Source: Candidatus Nitrospira neomarina
GTDB lineage: Bacteria; Nitrospirota; Nitrospiria; Nitrospirales; UBA8639
Direction of reading: 5' to 3'
Length of the DNA: 64,000 nucleotides
NCBI RefSeq assembly: GCF_032051675.1
Contig: NZ_CP116968.1
Span: 62,001-126,000 of the forward strand
Shown here: one piece after another, positions 1 to 9,229 of the stretch
Layout: every line of letters begins with the position of its first letter
How positions within the stretch are numbered: the stretch's first letter is position 1
The notes under the pieces: generated by a model
What the model saw: the letters and a program-made list of their open reading frames with translations, nothing else
Databases searched by the model: none
Told to the model about the DNA's origin: nothing
Translations under genes and position numbers: made by a program

Positions 1-566
1 TACGCGGGAGTCGTATCCTTCAGGATCGCCTCCTGTTGCTGGGGGTACGCCCCACTCATCTTGAATTGGATTTTGGCTGGATGAATGTGGGCGGGGTGTT
101 GGGTTGGAGTGGAGGATCCTGTGTTCGGCAAGTCGATTCCTTTGATGAGCAACTCGACCACGTCCAGGCCCTCAATGCCATGGCCAAAGGCGCACTCTGG
201 AACACGTCGGTGATCGTGGGGAAAGTTTCCACCATCTGGAAGCTTGGCTGGCAATACGTTCCTGTCATCATGGAACGGTTTGAGCGATTAGGAAAAGCCA
301 TCGGGAGCACTCATGAGGGTCGCATGCTTCGTCAGTTATATCAGAAAATGCCCATATTAGATGTATCTTCCGAATTGCTCCAGCGCGTTCCGGAACGCCT
401 GGGGATGATTGAGCTGGAAGACGTGCTTTGGAGTGATTGGGAAGGCTCAGACCGCATTCGTGACACGCTGAATGTTATCGGAAAGGAGCCTGCGTTCCCC
501 TCTGATCTTGTCACCATGCCCTGTTCCGCACCTCATGCACTCTCTTTCCTTGAGGTAACTCGATGA
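1..566 (+). CDS. mannose-1-phosphate guanylyltransferase-like protein, C-terminal part (cut by window edge)
   Basis: The reading frame is open from base 3 and must begin before the window; 187 codons are visible. The protein aligns throughout with the paralogues at 1719-2708 and 17023-18009, sharing LLGVRPTHLELDFGW, GALWNT and LEDVLWSDW. The family transfers a nucleotide to a sugar phosphate (GDP-mannose pyrophosphorylase type, cytoplasmic, for polysaccharide precursors). One thing is odd: where both paralogues have FLEKP, the sugar-phosphate/nucleotide-binding motif of this family, this copy reads FDEQL, so the conserved lysine and proline are missing. It may be inactive or altered in specificity. 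Family call is confident; activity is uncertain. Confidence 0.8.
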   Translation, partial: RGSRILQDRLLLLGVRPTHLELDFGWMNVGGVLGWSGGSCVRQVDSFDEQLDHVQALNAMAKGALWNTSVIVGKVSTIWKLGWQYVPVIMERFERLGKAIGSTHEGRMLRQLYQKMPILDVSSELLQRVPERLGMIELEDVLWSDWEGSDRIRDTLNVIGKEPAFPSDLVTMPCSAPHALSFLEVTR

Positions 567-1099
567 GTCGTAAACCCGTCTTAACAAGTGACGGGAAGGA
601 ACCGGAAGAACTGCCTGGCTCAACTCGTCAAGGTAGGAGCGTGTCCGTTCTCTGCTCGGGTATCCCCCGCCGATCCTGAGGGGAACCTATCTTCGAACGA
701 CTTAATTCCGTCTGGGTTCCTTTTAATAAATCCAGGGAATCACAATAGGTCTGATTAGCGCTTTTCCTCCCTTGTTGTTGCAATCTTCAACAGTTCCCCA
801 TTAGTCCCTGTAGCTTTTTTGGCCAAGTAGACCTTTTCCGGCCTGGTTCGTTTTCTCTGAACCCATTGCAAACAGAGAGAATTGGTCCGAGGCCCTCTCC
901 TGGCATAATCCTCGCTAGAAAAATAATACCGGGTCTAAACTGTTAGGGGCATGTGAAATGCTTTCAGGGCAAAGGAGGTGCGAGTGGAGCCAGGAAGAAA
1001 AATTTTAACCTGGGGTTCCTCCGTGGAACGTTCGCCGTGAGGGCCGGTCACGAATTGGTGTCTCGGGGGTGAAAGAAATGGGGGTGAAAGATATAAGAT
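567..1099. other. intergenic region with a 15-bp tandem repeat before the next gene
   Basis: No convincing gene was found here. The motif GGGGGTGAAAG occurs at 1065-1075 and again at 1080-1090, exactly 15 bases apart, ending nine bases before the ATG at 1100. The second copy may act as a poor ribosome-binding region; no standard AGGAGG lies closer to the start. Confidence 0.4.
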
Positions 1100-1456
1100 A
1101 TGTATCGGATTTTAGATGAAAGTGAAGACGGAAGTGTGGGAATACGGGTTATGAGTAAATTATCAGCTGAAGAGTATGATCTCTTGAATGCATACCTGGA
1201 GCATCTGATGCAGGAGGTTGGCCCGATTAATTTCTTATGCGATATGGCAACCGTTGAAGGCGAAAATGGGCAAGCCTTATGGGAAGAGATGACCGATAAC
1301 CTTCGGAACGCTCAAGAATATCAACGAATTGCGGTGGTGGGACACCGACGATGGTTGGAGAGCGAACCAAGGGTTGCTGTTCCCTGGCCCAGTGCTCAAT
1401 TCAAATATTTCACACCAGACCAGACCGACGAGGCCTGGCATTGGGTAAAGGGGTGA
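1100..1456 (+). CDS. SpoIIAA-like (STAS/SEC14-like) protein
   Basis: A 118-residue protein of the SpoIIAA-like family (PF11964 type), seen from its size, the opening MYRILDESEDGSVGIRV, the central FLCDMATVEG strand and the closing KYFTPDQTDEAWHWV (family members end in a helix with a conserved tryptophan). These small alpha/beta domains resemble anti-sigma-antagonist folds, but their partners are mostly unknown. No phosphorylatable serine motif of a classical antagonist is obvious. A two-domain relative lies at 9230-10000. It stands alone between two guanylyltransferase paralogues and its role cannot be deduced. Confidence 0.75.
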   Translation: MYRILDESEDGSVGIRVMSKLSAEEYDLLNAYLEHLMQEVGPINFLCDMATVEGENGQALWEEMTDNLRNAQEYQRIAVVGHRRWLESEPRVAVPWPSAQFKYFTPDQTDEAWHWVKG

Positions 1457-1718
1457 GGATGCTCATGGCCAATGGGGTTTCATCCGGATCCCAGAGAACG
1501 TGGCCGTGAATAGGCTTGTAGCGATCGTGGCTGGACAGCTTTTTTGAGTTGGAACCTCCAGCAGGTATCCTTGGACTTTTAATGTCACCTAGGAACTTTT
1601 TCCTGGTTGACTAGGGAAATTCCTAGTTCCTTCCTTCCGGGTAATGTTTTATAAGGAACTTTTTATAATGGGGGGATGGCCCTCATTGTGCTTTAGCATT
1701 CACGACCCAGGGAGGGAG

Positions 1719-2708
1719 ATGAAGAACATGCTGAGAGCCGGGGCCAATCCGTTGTGGTCGATTATTTTAGCTGGTGGTGAGGGGGAAAGGACCCGCCCGT
1801 TTATCGAACAGTGGTTGGGCGGACATAAACCCAAGCAGTATTGTACCTTTACCGGAAATCGATCCATGCTTCAACATACGCTGGATCGGGCAGACCGATT
1901 GGTCAGAGCTGAACAGAAGGTCACGGTCATCGGTCGGAACCATCGGGAATTTTTGAATAAAGCTGTGGAGGGAGATATTTCTGGACATGTTATTGTTCAG
2001 CCCCAGAATTGTGGAACAGCCGCAGGAGTGTTCCTTCCATTGACCTTTGTTCGAGCCTGGGATGCTGATGCCACAGTCGTCATTTTCCCATCCGATCATT
2101 TTGTCTTTCCGGAAGCCCGTTTTCTCGAAACGATCAGGCGAGGGATTCGCGCCAGTCACTTTCTCCAGGATCGTTTGATCCTGTTTGGCGTGTCTCCTTC
2201 ACATCCTGAATTGGACTATGGGTGGATTAACCTGGGCGAAGTCCTGGGTTGGAGCAGTGGGTCATGTATTCGCCTCGTTGGTTCCTTTCTAGAAAAACCA
2301 GACCTCCTTGAAGGGCAACAGGTCATGGCAAGCGGCGCGCTTTGGAATACCTTGGTGATTGTGGCCAAAGTGACCACGCTCTGGAAACTTGGTTGGCAAA
2401 ACCTACCGGTTTTAATGGAGCGGTTTGAACAGTTAGGAGCGTCGATTGGAACTGTGCACGAAAATGAGACGCTGCACGAGATCTATCGAGAGATGCCTAA
2501 CCTAGACTTTTCTCGTGGATTGCTTCAAAGGATTCCTGAGCATCTGGGAGTGATGGAATTCGAGGAAGTGCTGTGGAGTGATTGGGGACAACCCGAACGC
2601 ATTGCCCATACACTCAAAACTCTTGGGAAAAAACCTGCATTTCCTTCCGAAATTTTACAAAGGTCCTTGGCTCCCGCCGATGCCATTCCTCACATAGAGG
2701 TGACATGA
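1719..2708 (+). CDS. mannose-1-phosphate guanylyltransferase-like protein (paralogue 2)
   Basis: A complete 329-residue nucleotidyltransferase. The start was placed at the ATG at 1719 after GGAGGGAG, because it matches the N terminus of the paralogue at 17023; an in-frame ATG at 1644 would add 25 unmatched residues. The motifs follow the family order: LAGGEGERTRPF (nucleotide-binding loop, with T where L is usual), HKPKQYC, QPQNCGTAAG, FPSDHF (metal-binding Asp region), YGWI and FLEKP. It would make GDP-mannose or a related NDP-sugar from a sugar-1-phosphate. It lacks the extra isomerase half of long bifunctional enzymes. The exact sugar and nucleotide are not proven. Confidence 0.85.
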   Translation: MKNMLRAGANPLWSIILAGGEGERTRPFIEQWLGGHKPKQYCTFTGNRSMLQHTLDRADRLVRAEQKVTVIGRNHREFLNKAVEGDISGHVIVQPQNCGTAAGVFLPLTFVRAWDADATVVIFPSDHFVFPEARFLETIRRGIRASHFLQDRLILFGVSPSHPELDYGWINLGEVLGWSSGSCIRLVGSFLEKPDLLEGQQVMASGALWNTLVIVAKVTTLWKLGWQNLPVLMERFEQLGASIGTVHENETLHEIYREMPNLDFSRGLLQRIPEHLGVMEFEEVLWSDWGQPERIAHTLKTLGKKPAFPSEILQRSLAPADAIPHIEVT

Positions 2709-2834
2709 TGGGCCAATAAGCTATTAATTTAACCATCCGAAACATCTCAAAAGTCCTCCTCAGCCGGTAGGTTCAGGGGCGTAGTCAGAACAAAGACGAC
2801 AGATAAGAGAGGTCCCTTGAGAAATCAGGAGAGC

Positions 2835-3083
2835 ATGACCCCTGGTGGCACCGATTCCATGAACTCTCAATCGATCGTTGGGAAAATGCAAGGAGGTATC
2901 ACCCGGCGGGCGTATGAATTAATTTATTGTCGAGAGGTGCACCCTGGGCAGGACCCCGATGATTGGGTCGTTGTTAAGCAAGAGATATTGGGCAAAGATA
3001 ATTCATTATCGCCCAGGAAATCTGTTCATCAGCTAAATGGCAGGAATCCCCGTTCGCACATCTTCCCTTTTTGTCCGGTTTGA
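2835..3083 (+). CDS. DUF2934 domain protein
   Basis: A small protein of 82 residues whose middle, ITRRAYELIYCREVH followed by DPDDWVVVKQEIL, is a recognisable DUF2934 domain (a helical ~30-residue motif with conserved R-RAYE and D-DW). Its function is unknown. ATG 2835 follows AGGAG at a short 3-base spacing; ATG 2856 or TTG 2817 are alternatives. A second DUF2934 domain occurs at the end of the receiver-like protein at 25540-26103. Confidence 0.65.
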   Translation: MTPGGTDSMNSQSIVGKMQGGITRRAYELIYCREVHPGQDPDDWVVVKQEILGKDNSLSPRKSVHQLNGRNPRSHIFPFCPV

Positions 3084-3708
3084 CGGCCCGGTTTCCTGGA
3101 ATACTTTTCGCTGTTTGTGTCGATGGATTGCCGCCTGCACAAAGCCATGTTGCCTTTACTATCGCTGAAGAGAAGATGTTTATATGATATGCAGGAAGAG
3201 GTTCTGTGGTTTCATCTTCATCTCGGTAGTCGTCCCAATCGATGGGCTTTGCAGGTTTTAGTTGGTCTCAAAATCAACGATGTGACCAACTCCAGACTCC
3301 GGGTGACTTTCAACAACCGGAAAAAAACAACACTGGACGGCAAAAACGGGATCGAGAAAACGAGCAGCTTTACAAACACGAATGTCACCTGGCCTGAAAG
3401 GCCAAAAGGATTCAATCCTAAAGTCCAATCGGAGAAAGTCGATCTCCCTCAATGGGAAAAGGTGGCGGTATGGGTCGGAAAGGACGGTAGGTAGCAAGAC
3501 TCCGCTTGTTTCTTCCTCTCTCGGGCTGCCATGGATGAGAATCTATGTGCAGAACAACCAGAGTCTAGCGTTCAGCGCGTAGACATAGATCCAGTCCTGT
3601 TCACCAGTTTCCTTTTCCATGGGTTACCCCGTTTAGGATTTTATGGGCCTGATTGAGAGTCTACCTCGTGCAACTGAATTATAATGTTTTCTTCTCATGG
3701 AAGAAATG
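3084..3708. other. intergenic region, no supported gene
   Basis: Open frames exist on both strands (125 residues on plus at 3117-3494, 79 on minus at 3258-3497), but neither shows a recognisable family, a good ribosome-binding site or convincing composition. The region may hold a decayed gene; nothing can be named. Confidence 0.4.
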
Positions 3709-3855
3709 ATGCGTAGTTCAAGATGGGCCTTGATCATATTGGGGATTTTTGTGGTATCCACGTTAGGGTGTTTGCCCACACCATTAGTGAGTGGAGACAT
3801 CAGTTCTTTAGAGGAGTGGTATGGTAGGGCGCGACTGGTCAATGTACCGCTCTGA
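3709..3855 (+). CDS. small putative lipoprotein
   Basis: A 48-residue open frame that begins MRSSRW, continues with a hydrophobic stretch of about 14 residues and reaches a lipobox-like VSTLGC, with Cys at residue 21. This fits lipoprotein signal peptidase processing, leaving a mature peptide of about 28 residues that starts CLPTPLVSGD. GGAAG lies five bases before ATG 3709; in-frame ATGs at 3697 and 3706 are also possible. No family was recognised. A membrane-anchored peptide is plausible because signal, lipobox and ribosome-binding site occur together. Confidence 0.5.
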   Translation: MRSSRWALIILGIFVVSTLGCLPTPLVSGDISSLEEWYGRARLVNVPL

Positions 3856-4160
3856 CTTCGCTCCTTTCTCCAGTCAAAATGGTTTCAGATTCGACCTCTC
3901 ATTCGCTTGTTTTTTCCTCCTTTCCCGGAAAAGCGTTCTAACCCCACTTAAAAACAAATGGGACAACACCTACCGAATCCTGGGTAGTTTCCGGTAATTC
4001 ACAAAAGGGTCCGTTAAGGCAAAAGGCCGTTACAGGAGGCGGTGGATTGAAAGCGATCCACACGCAATTTTTTGTTGCGTGGAGTGGGATAGAGCTGCGG
4101 AAATACGAGTCGGCCTTGACCCAATGCGAATGCATGCCGACGCACCAACCTCTTTTTGTC
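3856..4160. other. intergenic region between the small lipoprotein and the marC-like gene
   Basis: This is the 3' flank of both neighbouring genes, which converge here. No gene and no clear T-tailed terminator hairpin was recognised. Confidence 0.4.
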
Positions 4161-4796
4161 TCATCCCGCCAAAGCCGGAAACAACCCCTTCAATCCGTTA
4201 GCAATAAATTCTACGGCGATGGCGGCCAGGATGAGTCCCATGATACGTGTAAAGATATTAATGCCGGTCTGGCCTAAACGCTGGGAGATCCACGGTGCCA
4301 AATGTAAAGACGTCCAAATGCATATGCCGACCGCAACAATCGCAAGGGCAATAAAGGCTTCATGAGCCCAGCCGATTCCTTTATGGGCCTGAAGTACGAC
4401 GGTGCTCAACGAACCGGGTCCCGCCAGTAACGGAGTTGAGAGCGGGACGATGGCAATGTCCTGTTTCCTGTCGGACTCTTCAGCTTCTTCTTTGGTCTGC
4501 ACCGTGAGGCTCCGTTGTGCCTGCAGCATGGAAATCGCCAGGAGTAAAATGAGGATCCCGCCACCCACTCTGAAAGAACTCACACTGATTCCGAATATTG
4601 CGAGGACCCCTTCACCTGCGACCAAGGCCACCAAGAGGATCAGAGTCGCGGAGAAGGAAGCGATCCTGGCAATGTGTTGCCGGTCTTTCATTTCTTTTCC
4701 TGGAGTGAGCGCGATGAAGATGGAGATAGCCCCCAGGGGATTAATGACGGCTAATAGCGCTACGAAGATTTTTACGTATTCGGTGTAGTCAAGCAT
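4161..4796 (-). CDS. MarC family integral membrane protein
   Basis: A 211-residue polytopic protein with about six hydrophobic segments. The N terminus contains the MarC/UPF0056 hallmark FVALLAVINPLGAISIF, and the second half has the repeated motif IVPLSTPLLAGPGSLSTV, typical of this family. Length is normal. It sits in the inner membrane; despite the name, involvement in multiple antibiotic resistance was not upheld for the E. coli protein and the substrate is unknown. It is transcribed alone against its neighbours. Confidence 0.9.
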   Translation of the reverse strand: MLDYTEYVKIFVALLAVINPLGAISIFIALTPGKEMKDRQHIARIASFSATLILLVALVAGEGVLAIFGISVSSFRVGGGILILLLAISMLQAQRSLTVQTKEEAEESDRKQDIAIVPLSTPLLAGPGSLSTVVLQAHKGIGWAHEAFIALAIVAVGICIWTSLHLAPWISQRLGQTGINIFTRIMGLILAAIAVEFIANGLKGLFPALAG

Positions 4797-5284
4797 CCGT
4801 TATCTGTATCCAGTCATTGGCAACCTTTAAGCATCCTGGGTAGGGAACCGGGTAGGAGCTCAAAAAATTATGGAATTCCAAAAGGCATAGGTCTTGCTGC
4901 TACAACAGATATGATGAGATTTTGTCGGGTCATTTCTTAAGAAGGATGGTACCCAATCTCACACCAACGCATTGTACCTTTTGAGGAGTGACTCTGCACA
5001 TGTCCTACTGTTTGGGAAAGGTTGGAAGATTCAGAAAAACCCTTTGAGGCGACATTGAGTGAATTCCCAGGTTTGTCATCGGGGAGGGCTGTTCGAATTC
5101 CAGATTAACAAGAATTCGTCTTCGCTCAATTTCCGTGAATTGGAATGACAAAGAATGCTCTCAAGCAGAGCATGGAAGAATAATGAGTCAGGCCTTTGAG
5201 ACTGAGTAGAGAACAAGGGTGTCATACGATAGACTAGGCAGTTGAAGTCCACTTCCATTCCAATGTGTTGAAAGGAGCCCGATA
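4797..5284. other. divergent intergenic region
   Basis: The region separates the minus-strand marC-like gene from the plus-strand usp gene and must hold promoters for both. No supported gene was found; a clear sigma-70 pair or operator was not identified. GAAAGGAG at 5269-5276 serves the following gene. Confidence 0.4.
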
Positions 5285-6223
5285 ATGAAGGTATTGCTGG
5301 CGGTAGAGCAAACCCGCATTTCTGTAGGAGCCATTCGGATACTCACCAAGTTAATCCTTCCCAGCGGTTCAGATCTGATTCTTCTCCACGTGAATCCCGT
5401 CCCTCAAAAGATTACGGGTCTTGCGAAGGAACGGATTCTAAAAATCTCTCAGCAGGTTCAGGAGGTCCAAAAGGACGCACTTGAACAGGCGCGTCTGTTT
5501 CTGGGAAAGGTTGAGCGAACGTTACGTCCGCAGGATGTGCATTTTTTCCCGATGGTGAAAAGGGGATTTCCTGGAGAGGAAATTTTGAAAACCATTTCAA
5601 AGAAGGAAGTGGATCTGGTGGTTCTCGGAACCCGGGGCTATTCCAAAGCGACGGGTTTTTTGCTTGGCAGTGTGAGTCAATGGGTGTTACAGGAAGCGCC
5701 ATGCTCGGTCTTGATCGCCCGACCCATGGCTCGCGAGAAAAAGGAGGGTCGAGGCATGAACCTTCTGCTGGCCACTGATGGATCTCCCGATTCACGGGCG
5801 GCGGTCGCCTTCGTCAAAACCGTGGAGCTACCGCCTTCCTCCCACATCACCATCCTTCATGTCGTCAAAAAACATGTATACGAAACCGAACGGGCTTTGA
5901 CGGCTGATAGTCAAGATGAGAGCGAATTTGCCAAATTGGCCGAAGAAATTCTGGCGATTCGGGGCCGGGAAGGGGCGAAACTTCTTGAACAGACTCGAAA
6001 GGCATTGTCTTCTCCTAACCTTCAGATTCAGGAGCGGTTGGTGTTTGGCAATCCGGCCGACGAAATTCTTAAAGCCGCTCGCTATGTGCGAGCGGATCTC
6101 ATCGTGATGGGATCTCGTGGATCGACTGGGGTCAAGCGGGTCTTCCTGGGGAGTATATCGAATAAAGTGGTCCACAGAGCCGGTTCTTCTGTGGCGGTCA
6201 TTCGAAATACAACGAAGAAATGA
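5285..6223 (+). CDS. tandem universal stress protein (two UspA domains)
   Basis: A 312-residue protein with two Usp domains, roughly residues 1-145 and 155-308. Each ends in the ATP-binding signature of the family: VLGTRGYSKATGFLLGS with SVLIARP in the first, VMGSRGSTGVKRVFLGS with SVAVIR in the second. Double-domain Usps bind ATP and are linked to starvation, redox and low-energy survival. The ATG at 5285 follows GAAAGGAG. The acyl-CoA synthetase/GNAT gene begins 194 bases downstream on the same strand and may share regulation. A second double Usp lies at 26820. Confidence 0.93.
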   Translation: MKVLLAVEQTRISVGAIRILTKLILPSGSDLILLHVNPVPQKITGLAKERILKISQQVQEVQKDALEQARLFLGKVERTLRPQDVHFFPMVKRGFPGEEILKTISKKEVDLVVLGTRGYSKATGFLLGSVSQWVLQEAPCSVLIARPMAREKKEGRGMNLLLATDGSPDSRAAVAFVKTVELPPSSHITILHVVKKHVYETERALTADSQDESEFAKLAEEILAIRGREGAKLLEQTRKALSSPNLQIQERLVFGNPADEILKAARYVRADLIVMGSRGSTGVKRVFLGSISNKVVHRAGSSVAVIRNTTKK

Positions 6224-6417
6224 TCCTCCAAACGCGGGGCAGAAAACCCTGTTTGCTATGGAAAAAAATTGTCCTGGTGCCGCTTCTCTTGTGACAGAAG
6301 GAAGGGGGCCGCAGGATCTGCCGATCTCTCACTTCCACGCCGGGGAACATATCTCTTGAGTCATCGGGCATTACAGATGTATTGGACAATTTACATCTAC
6401 GAATAACGGGACGTGTC

Positions 6418-9123
6418 ATGAGCATTCGAAATTTCAACTACCTGTTTAAGCCCCGGTCCATTACCGTGATTGGCGCGTCAAATCGACCTCATCGAGTGGG
6501 AAGTGTGGTGATGCAGAATCTTCTGAAAGGGGGATTCGAAGGGCCTATTCTCCCCGTGAATCCAAAGTATCAGGCGGTGTGCGGAGTGCTGGCCTACCCC
6601 GATGTGAAGGCCCTGCCGGCCAATCCCGATCTCGCCATTCTTTGCACCCCTCCCAACACTATTCCCCGGTTGCTTCAAGAATTAGGCGAACGCGGAGTCC
6701 GGGCCGCGGTTATTCTGACAGCCGGCATCAGGCGAGAATCATCAGGGAAGGAGGGCGCGACCGATTGGACGGACATGCTGGAAACCGCAAGCAAATTCGG
6801 TATACGCCTTCTGGGTCCGAATACCGTTGGAATGCTCATCCCCCGGCTGGGACTCAATGCCAGTTTTGCCCATGTAGAAGCGCTCCCGGGATCGCTGGCG
6901 TTTCTTTCTCAGTCAGGCGCTCTTTGCACGGCTGTATTGGATTGGGCCCGGTCCAAAGGAATCGGTTTTTCGCATTTTCTCTCCCTGGGAGATAGCCTGG
7001 ATATCGATGTGGGTGATGTTCTGGATTATCTGGGCAGCGATCCCGATACCCGGGCCATTCTTTTATACATTGAATCCATCACGCATGCCAGAAAGTTTAT
7101 GTCGGCGGCCAGAGCCGCCGCTCGCAATAAACCGGTTTTAGCGATTAAAGCAGGACGACATCCGGAAGGGGCCACCGCCGCCAGTTCCCATACCGGGGCA
7201 CTCATCGGTCGTGATGAGGTGTACGATGCCGCATTCTGCCGGGCTGGAATCCTGCGGGTGTTTGAAATTGATGAATTGTTCGATGCCGTCGAAACTCTGG
7301 AGCGATCCCGCCCATTACAGGGAGAACGATTAGCGATTGTGACGAACGGGGGAGGGCCGGGTGTTCTGGCCGCCGATGCCTTTGCCGAAGGCGGTGGTGC
7401 CCTCGCCGGCTTGTCAGAGGCCACCATCCAAGAATTGACCGCCCTGTTGCCGGCAAGCTGGTCGCACGGAAATCCTGTTGATATCGTCGGGGATGCGAGA
7501 GGAGACCGCTATGCGCAGGCATTGACCAGTATCCTGAACGCGCCGGATGTGGATGCGGTCATCGTGACCCATGCTCCCACAGCAGTCGTCACCAGCGAGG
7601 AGGCTGCGCTGGCCGTGGTGAATGCGGTTCGCGCCTCGTCCTCCAAGAAAAATGTGTTGACCAGTTGGCTCGGTGGCCAAACAACCCTTCAGGCCCGGCG
7701 CATGTTCGCCGAGGCCAATATCCCCACCTATGGCACACCTGAAAAGGCGGTGCGCGCATTCCTGCACCTGATTCGATACTCCCAGCGACAGCGCATGCTG
7801 ATGGAAATTCCCCCATCCATTCCACGTGAGTTTCAACCGGCCACGTCTTCCGCACGATACGTGATTGAACAGGAGTTAGCGCAGGGGCGTTCTCAGTTGA
7901 ATGAGCCGGAGGCAAAGGCCATTCTGGCTGCCTATGGCATTCCCACGGTGGAGACCCATATCGCGTCGACCCCCGACCAGGCCATTCGCTTCGCGGAGCA
8001 GGTGGGATTTCCCGTGGCATTGAAAATTCTTTCTCCCGACATTACTCATAAAACCGATGTCGGGGGAGTCGTGCTTGATGTGGAAAACGCCAAGGCCGTT
8101 GCCACAGCGTTTCAGGGAATGAGAGAACGGTTGGAGCACCTTCATCCGGGAGCGGAGATGCGTGGTGTGACCGTCCAACCGATGGCCAGACGGCCTGGTG
8201 CATACGAATTACTGGTGGGGGTGACCGTCGATGCCGCGTTTGGCCCGGTCATTGTGTTCGGTCAAGGGGGCATTGCCGTTGAGTTGTTGGGGGACCATGC
8301 CATGGCTCTCCCTCCTTTGAACATGAAATTAGCCAAAGATCTGATTAAGGCGACGAGAATTGCTTCCTTATTGCAAGGCTTCCGGACTCATCCTGCCGTC
8401 GATCTTGAAGCGCTCTGCCTGACCTTGATGCAAATTTCTCATCTCGTGCAGGATTTTCCTGAAATTGTTGAGCTGGATATTAATCCCCTTCTCGCAGACC
8501 AGAATGGGATATTGGCGTTGGACGCCAGAATGAAAATTGCCCCTTCTCGCATTTCCGGTCCGCACCATTTGGCCATTCGTCCCTATCCGGAAGAACTTGA
8601 GGAATGGATGACGCTGGGATCGGGGAAACGGATTCTGTGTCGGCCCATTCGTCCGGAAGATGAACCGGCTCATAACGAATTTTTTTCGCGGTTGTCCCAG
8701 GAGGATATTCGCTTCCGGTTTTTCGGACTCATTCGGGAATTACCCCATTCACAAATGGCTCGCTTTACGCAGATTGATTACGACCGGGAAATGGCGTTCA
8801 TTGCGGTAGGCAAGGATGAGGGGAACCGGTCTGAGACCCTTGGTGTGGTGCGCACGGCCAATGATGCCAACAATCACACGGCAGAGTTTGCCATTATCGT
8901 CCGGTCGGATATGAAGGGACAGGGTTTGGGACGATTGTTGTTGGAGAAAATGATCCGGTATTGCCGGAAGCGGGGCATGGCACAGATCATCGGCCAGGTC
9001 TTAACGGACAATACCGGGATGCTGGAGTTGGCGCGGCGAACCGGATTTACCAAAAAACTTACAGCAGAGGGAGATGCGATTGAGATTACGCTGAGTCTCA
9101 CCTCCGGAAGGCCCTCTGAATAA
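6418..9123 (+). CDS. ADP-forming acyl-CoA synthetase fused to GNAT acetyltransferase (PatZ/Pat-like)
   Basis: A 901-residue protein with a CoA-binding Rossmann domain (residues ~8-140, VIGASNRPHRVGSVV), succinyl-CoA-ligase-like domains, an ATP-grasp domain (~490-700, with FPVALKILSPDITHKTDVGG) and a C-terminal GNAT domain (~730-895, with GQGLGRLLLEKM). His258 in AASSHTGALIG matches the phosphohistidine site of ADP-forming acyl-CoA synthetases, so this half could interconvert acyl-CoA plus ADP and Pi with acid plus ATP. In PatZ/YfiQ-type protein acetyltransferases that histidine is often lost; here it is kept. The length matches E. coli PatZ (886). ATG 6418 is preferred; a TTG at 6382 would add 12 residues. 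Confidence 0.9.
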   Translation: MSIRNFNYLFKPRSITVIGASNRPHRVGSVVMQNLLKGGFEGPILPVNPKYQAVCGVLAYPDVKALPANPDLAILCTPPNTIPRLLQELGERGVRAAVILTAGIRRESSGKEGATDWTDMLETASKFGIRLLGPNTVGMLIPRLGLNASFAHVEALPGSLAFLSQSGALCTAVLDWARSKGIGFSHFLSLGDSLDIDVGDVLDYLGSDPDTRAILLYIESITHARKFMSAARAAARNKPVLAIKAGRHPEGATAASSHTGALIGRDEVYDAAFCRAGILRVFEIDELFDAVETLERSRPLQGERLAIVTNGGGPGVLAADAFAEGGGALAGLSEATIQELTALLPASWSHGNPVDIVGDARGDRYAQALTSILNAPDVDAVIVTHAPTAVVTSEEAALAVVNAVRASSSKKNVLTSWLGGQTTLQARRMFAEANIPTYGTPEKAVRAFLHLIRYSQRQRMLMEIPPSIPREFQPATSSARYVIEQELAQGRSQLNEPEAKAILAAYGIPTVETHIASTPDQAIRFAEQVGFPVALKILSPDITHKTDVGGVVLDVENAKAVATAFQGMRERLEHLHPGAEMRGVTVQPMARRPGAYELLVGVTVDAAFGPVIVFGQGGIAVELLGDHAMALPPLNMKLAKDLIKATRIASLLQGFRTHPAVDLEALCLTLMQISHLVQDFPEIVELDINPLLADQNGILALDARMKIAPSRISGPHHLAIRPYPEELEEWMTLGSGKRILCRPIRPEDEPAHNEFFSRLSQEDIRFRFFGLIRELPHSQMARFTQIDYDREMAFIAVGKDEGNRSETLGVVRTANDANNHTAEFAIIVRSDMKGQGLGRLLLEKMIRYCRKRGMAQIIGQVLTDNTGMLELARRTGFTKKLTAEGDAIEITLSLTSGRPSE

Positions 9124-9229
9124 AGGAGAGAGGTTGGTGGCAAGGTACCTGCTCCAAGGATAACTTTCATCCTATGAAAGCCGAAGTGAACGATTCCCAC
9201 CTATTCCCAAACATTTGGAGACAATCATT

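Noticed and set aside
3117..3494. 125-codon open frame on the plus strand and an overlapping 79-codon frame on the minus strand
   Set aside because: No recognisable motifs, no ribosome-binding site and unusual residue composition; both read like chance frames or a long-decayed gene.
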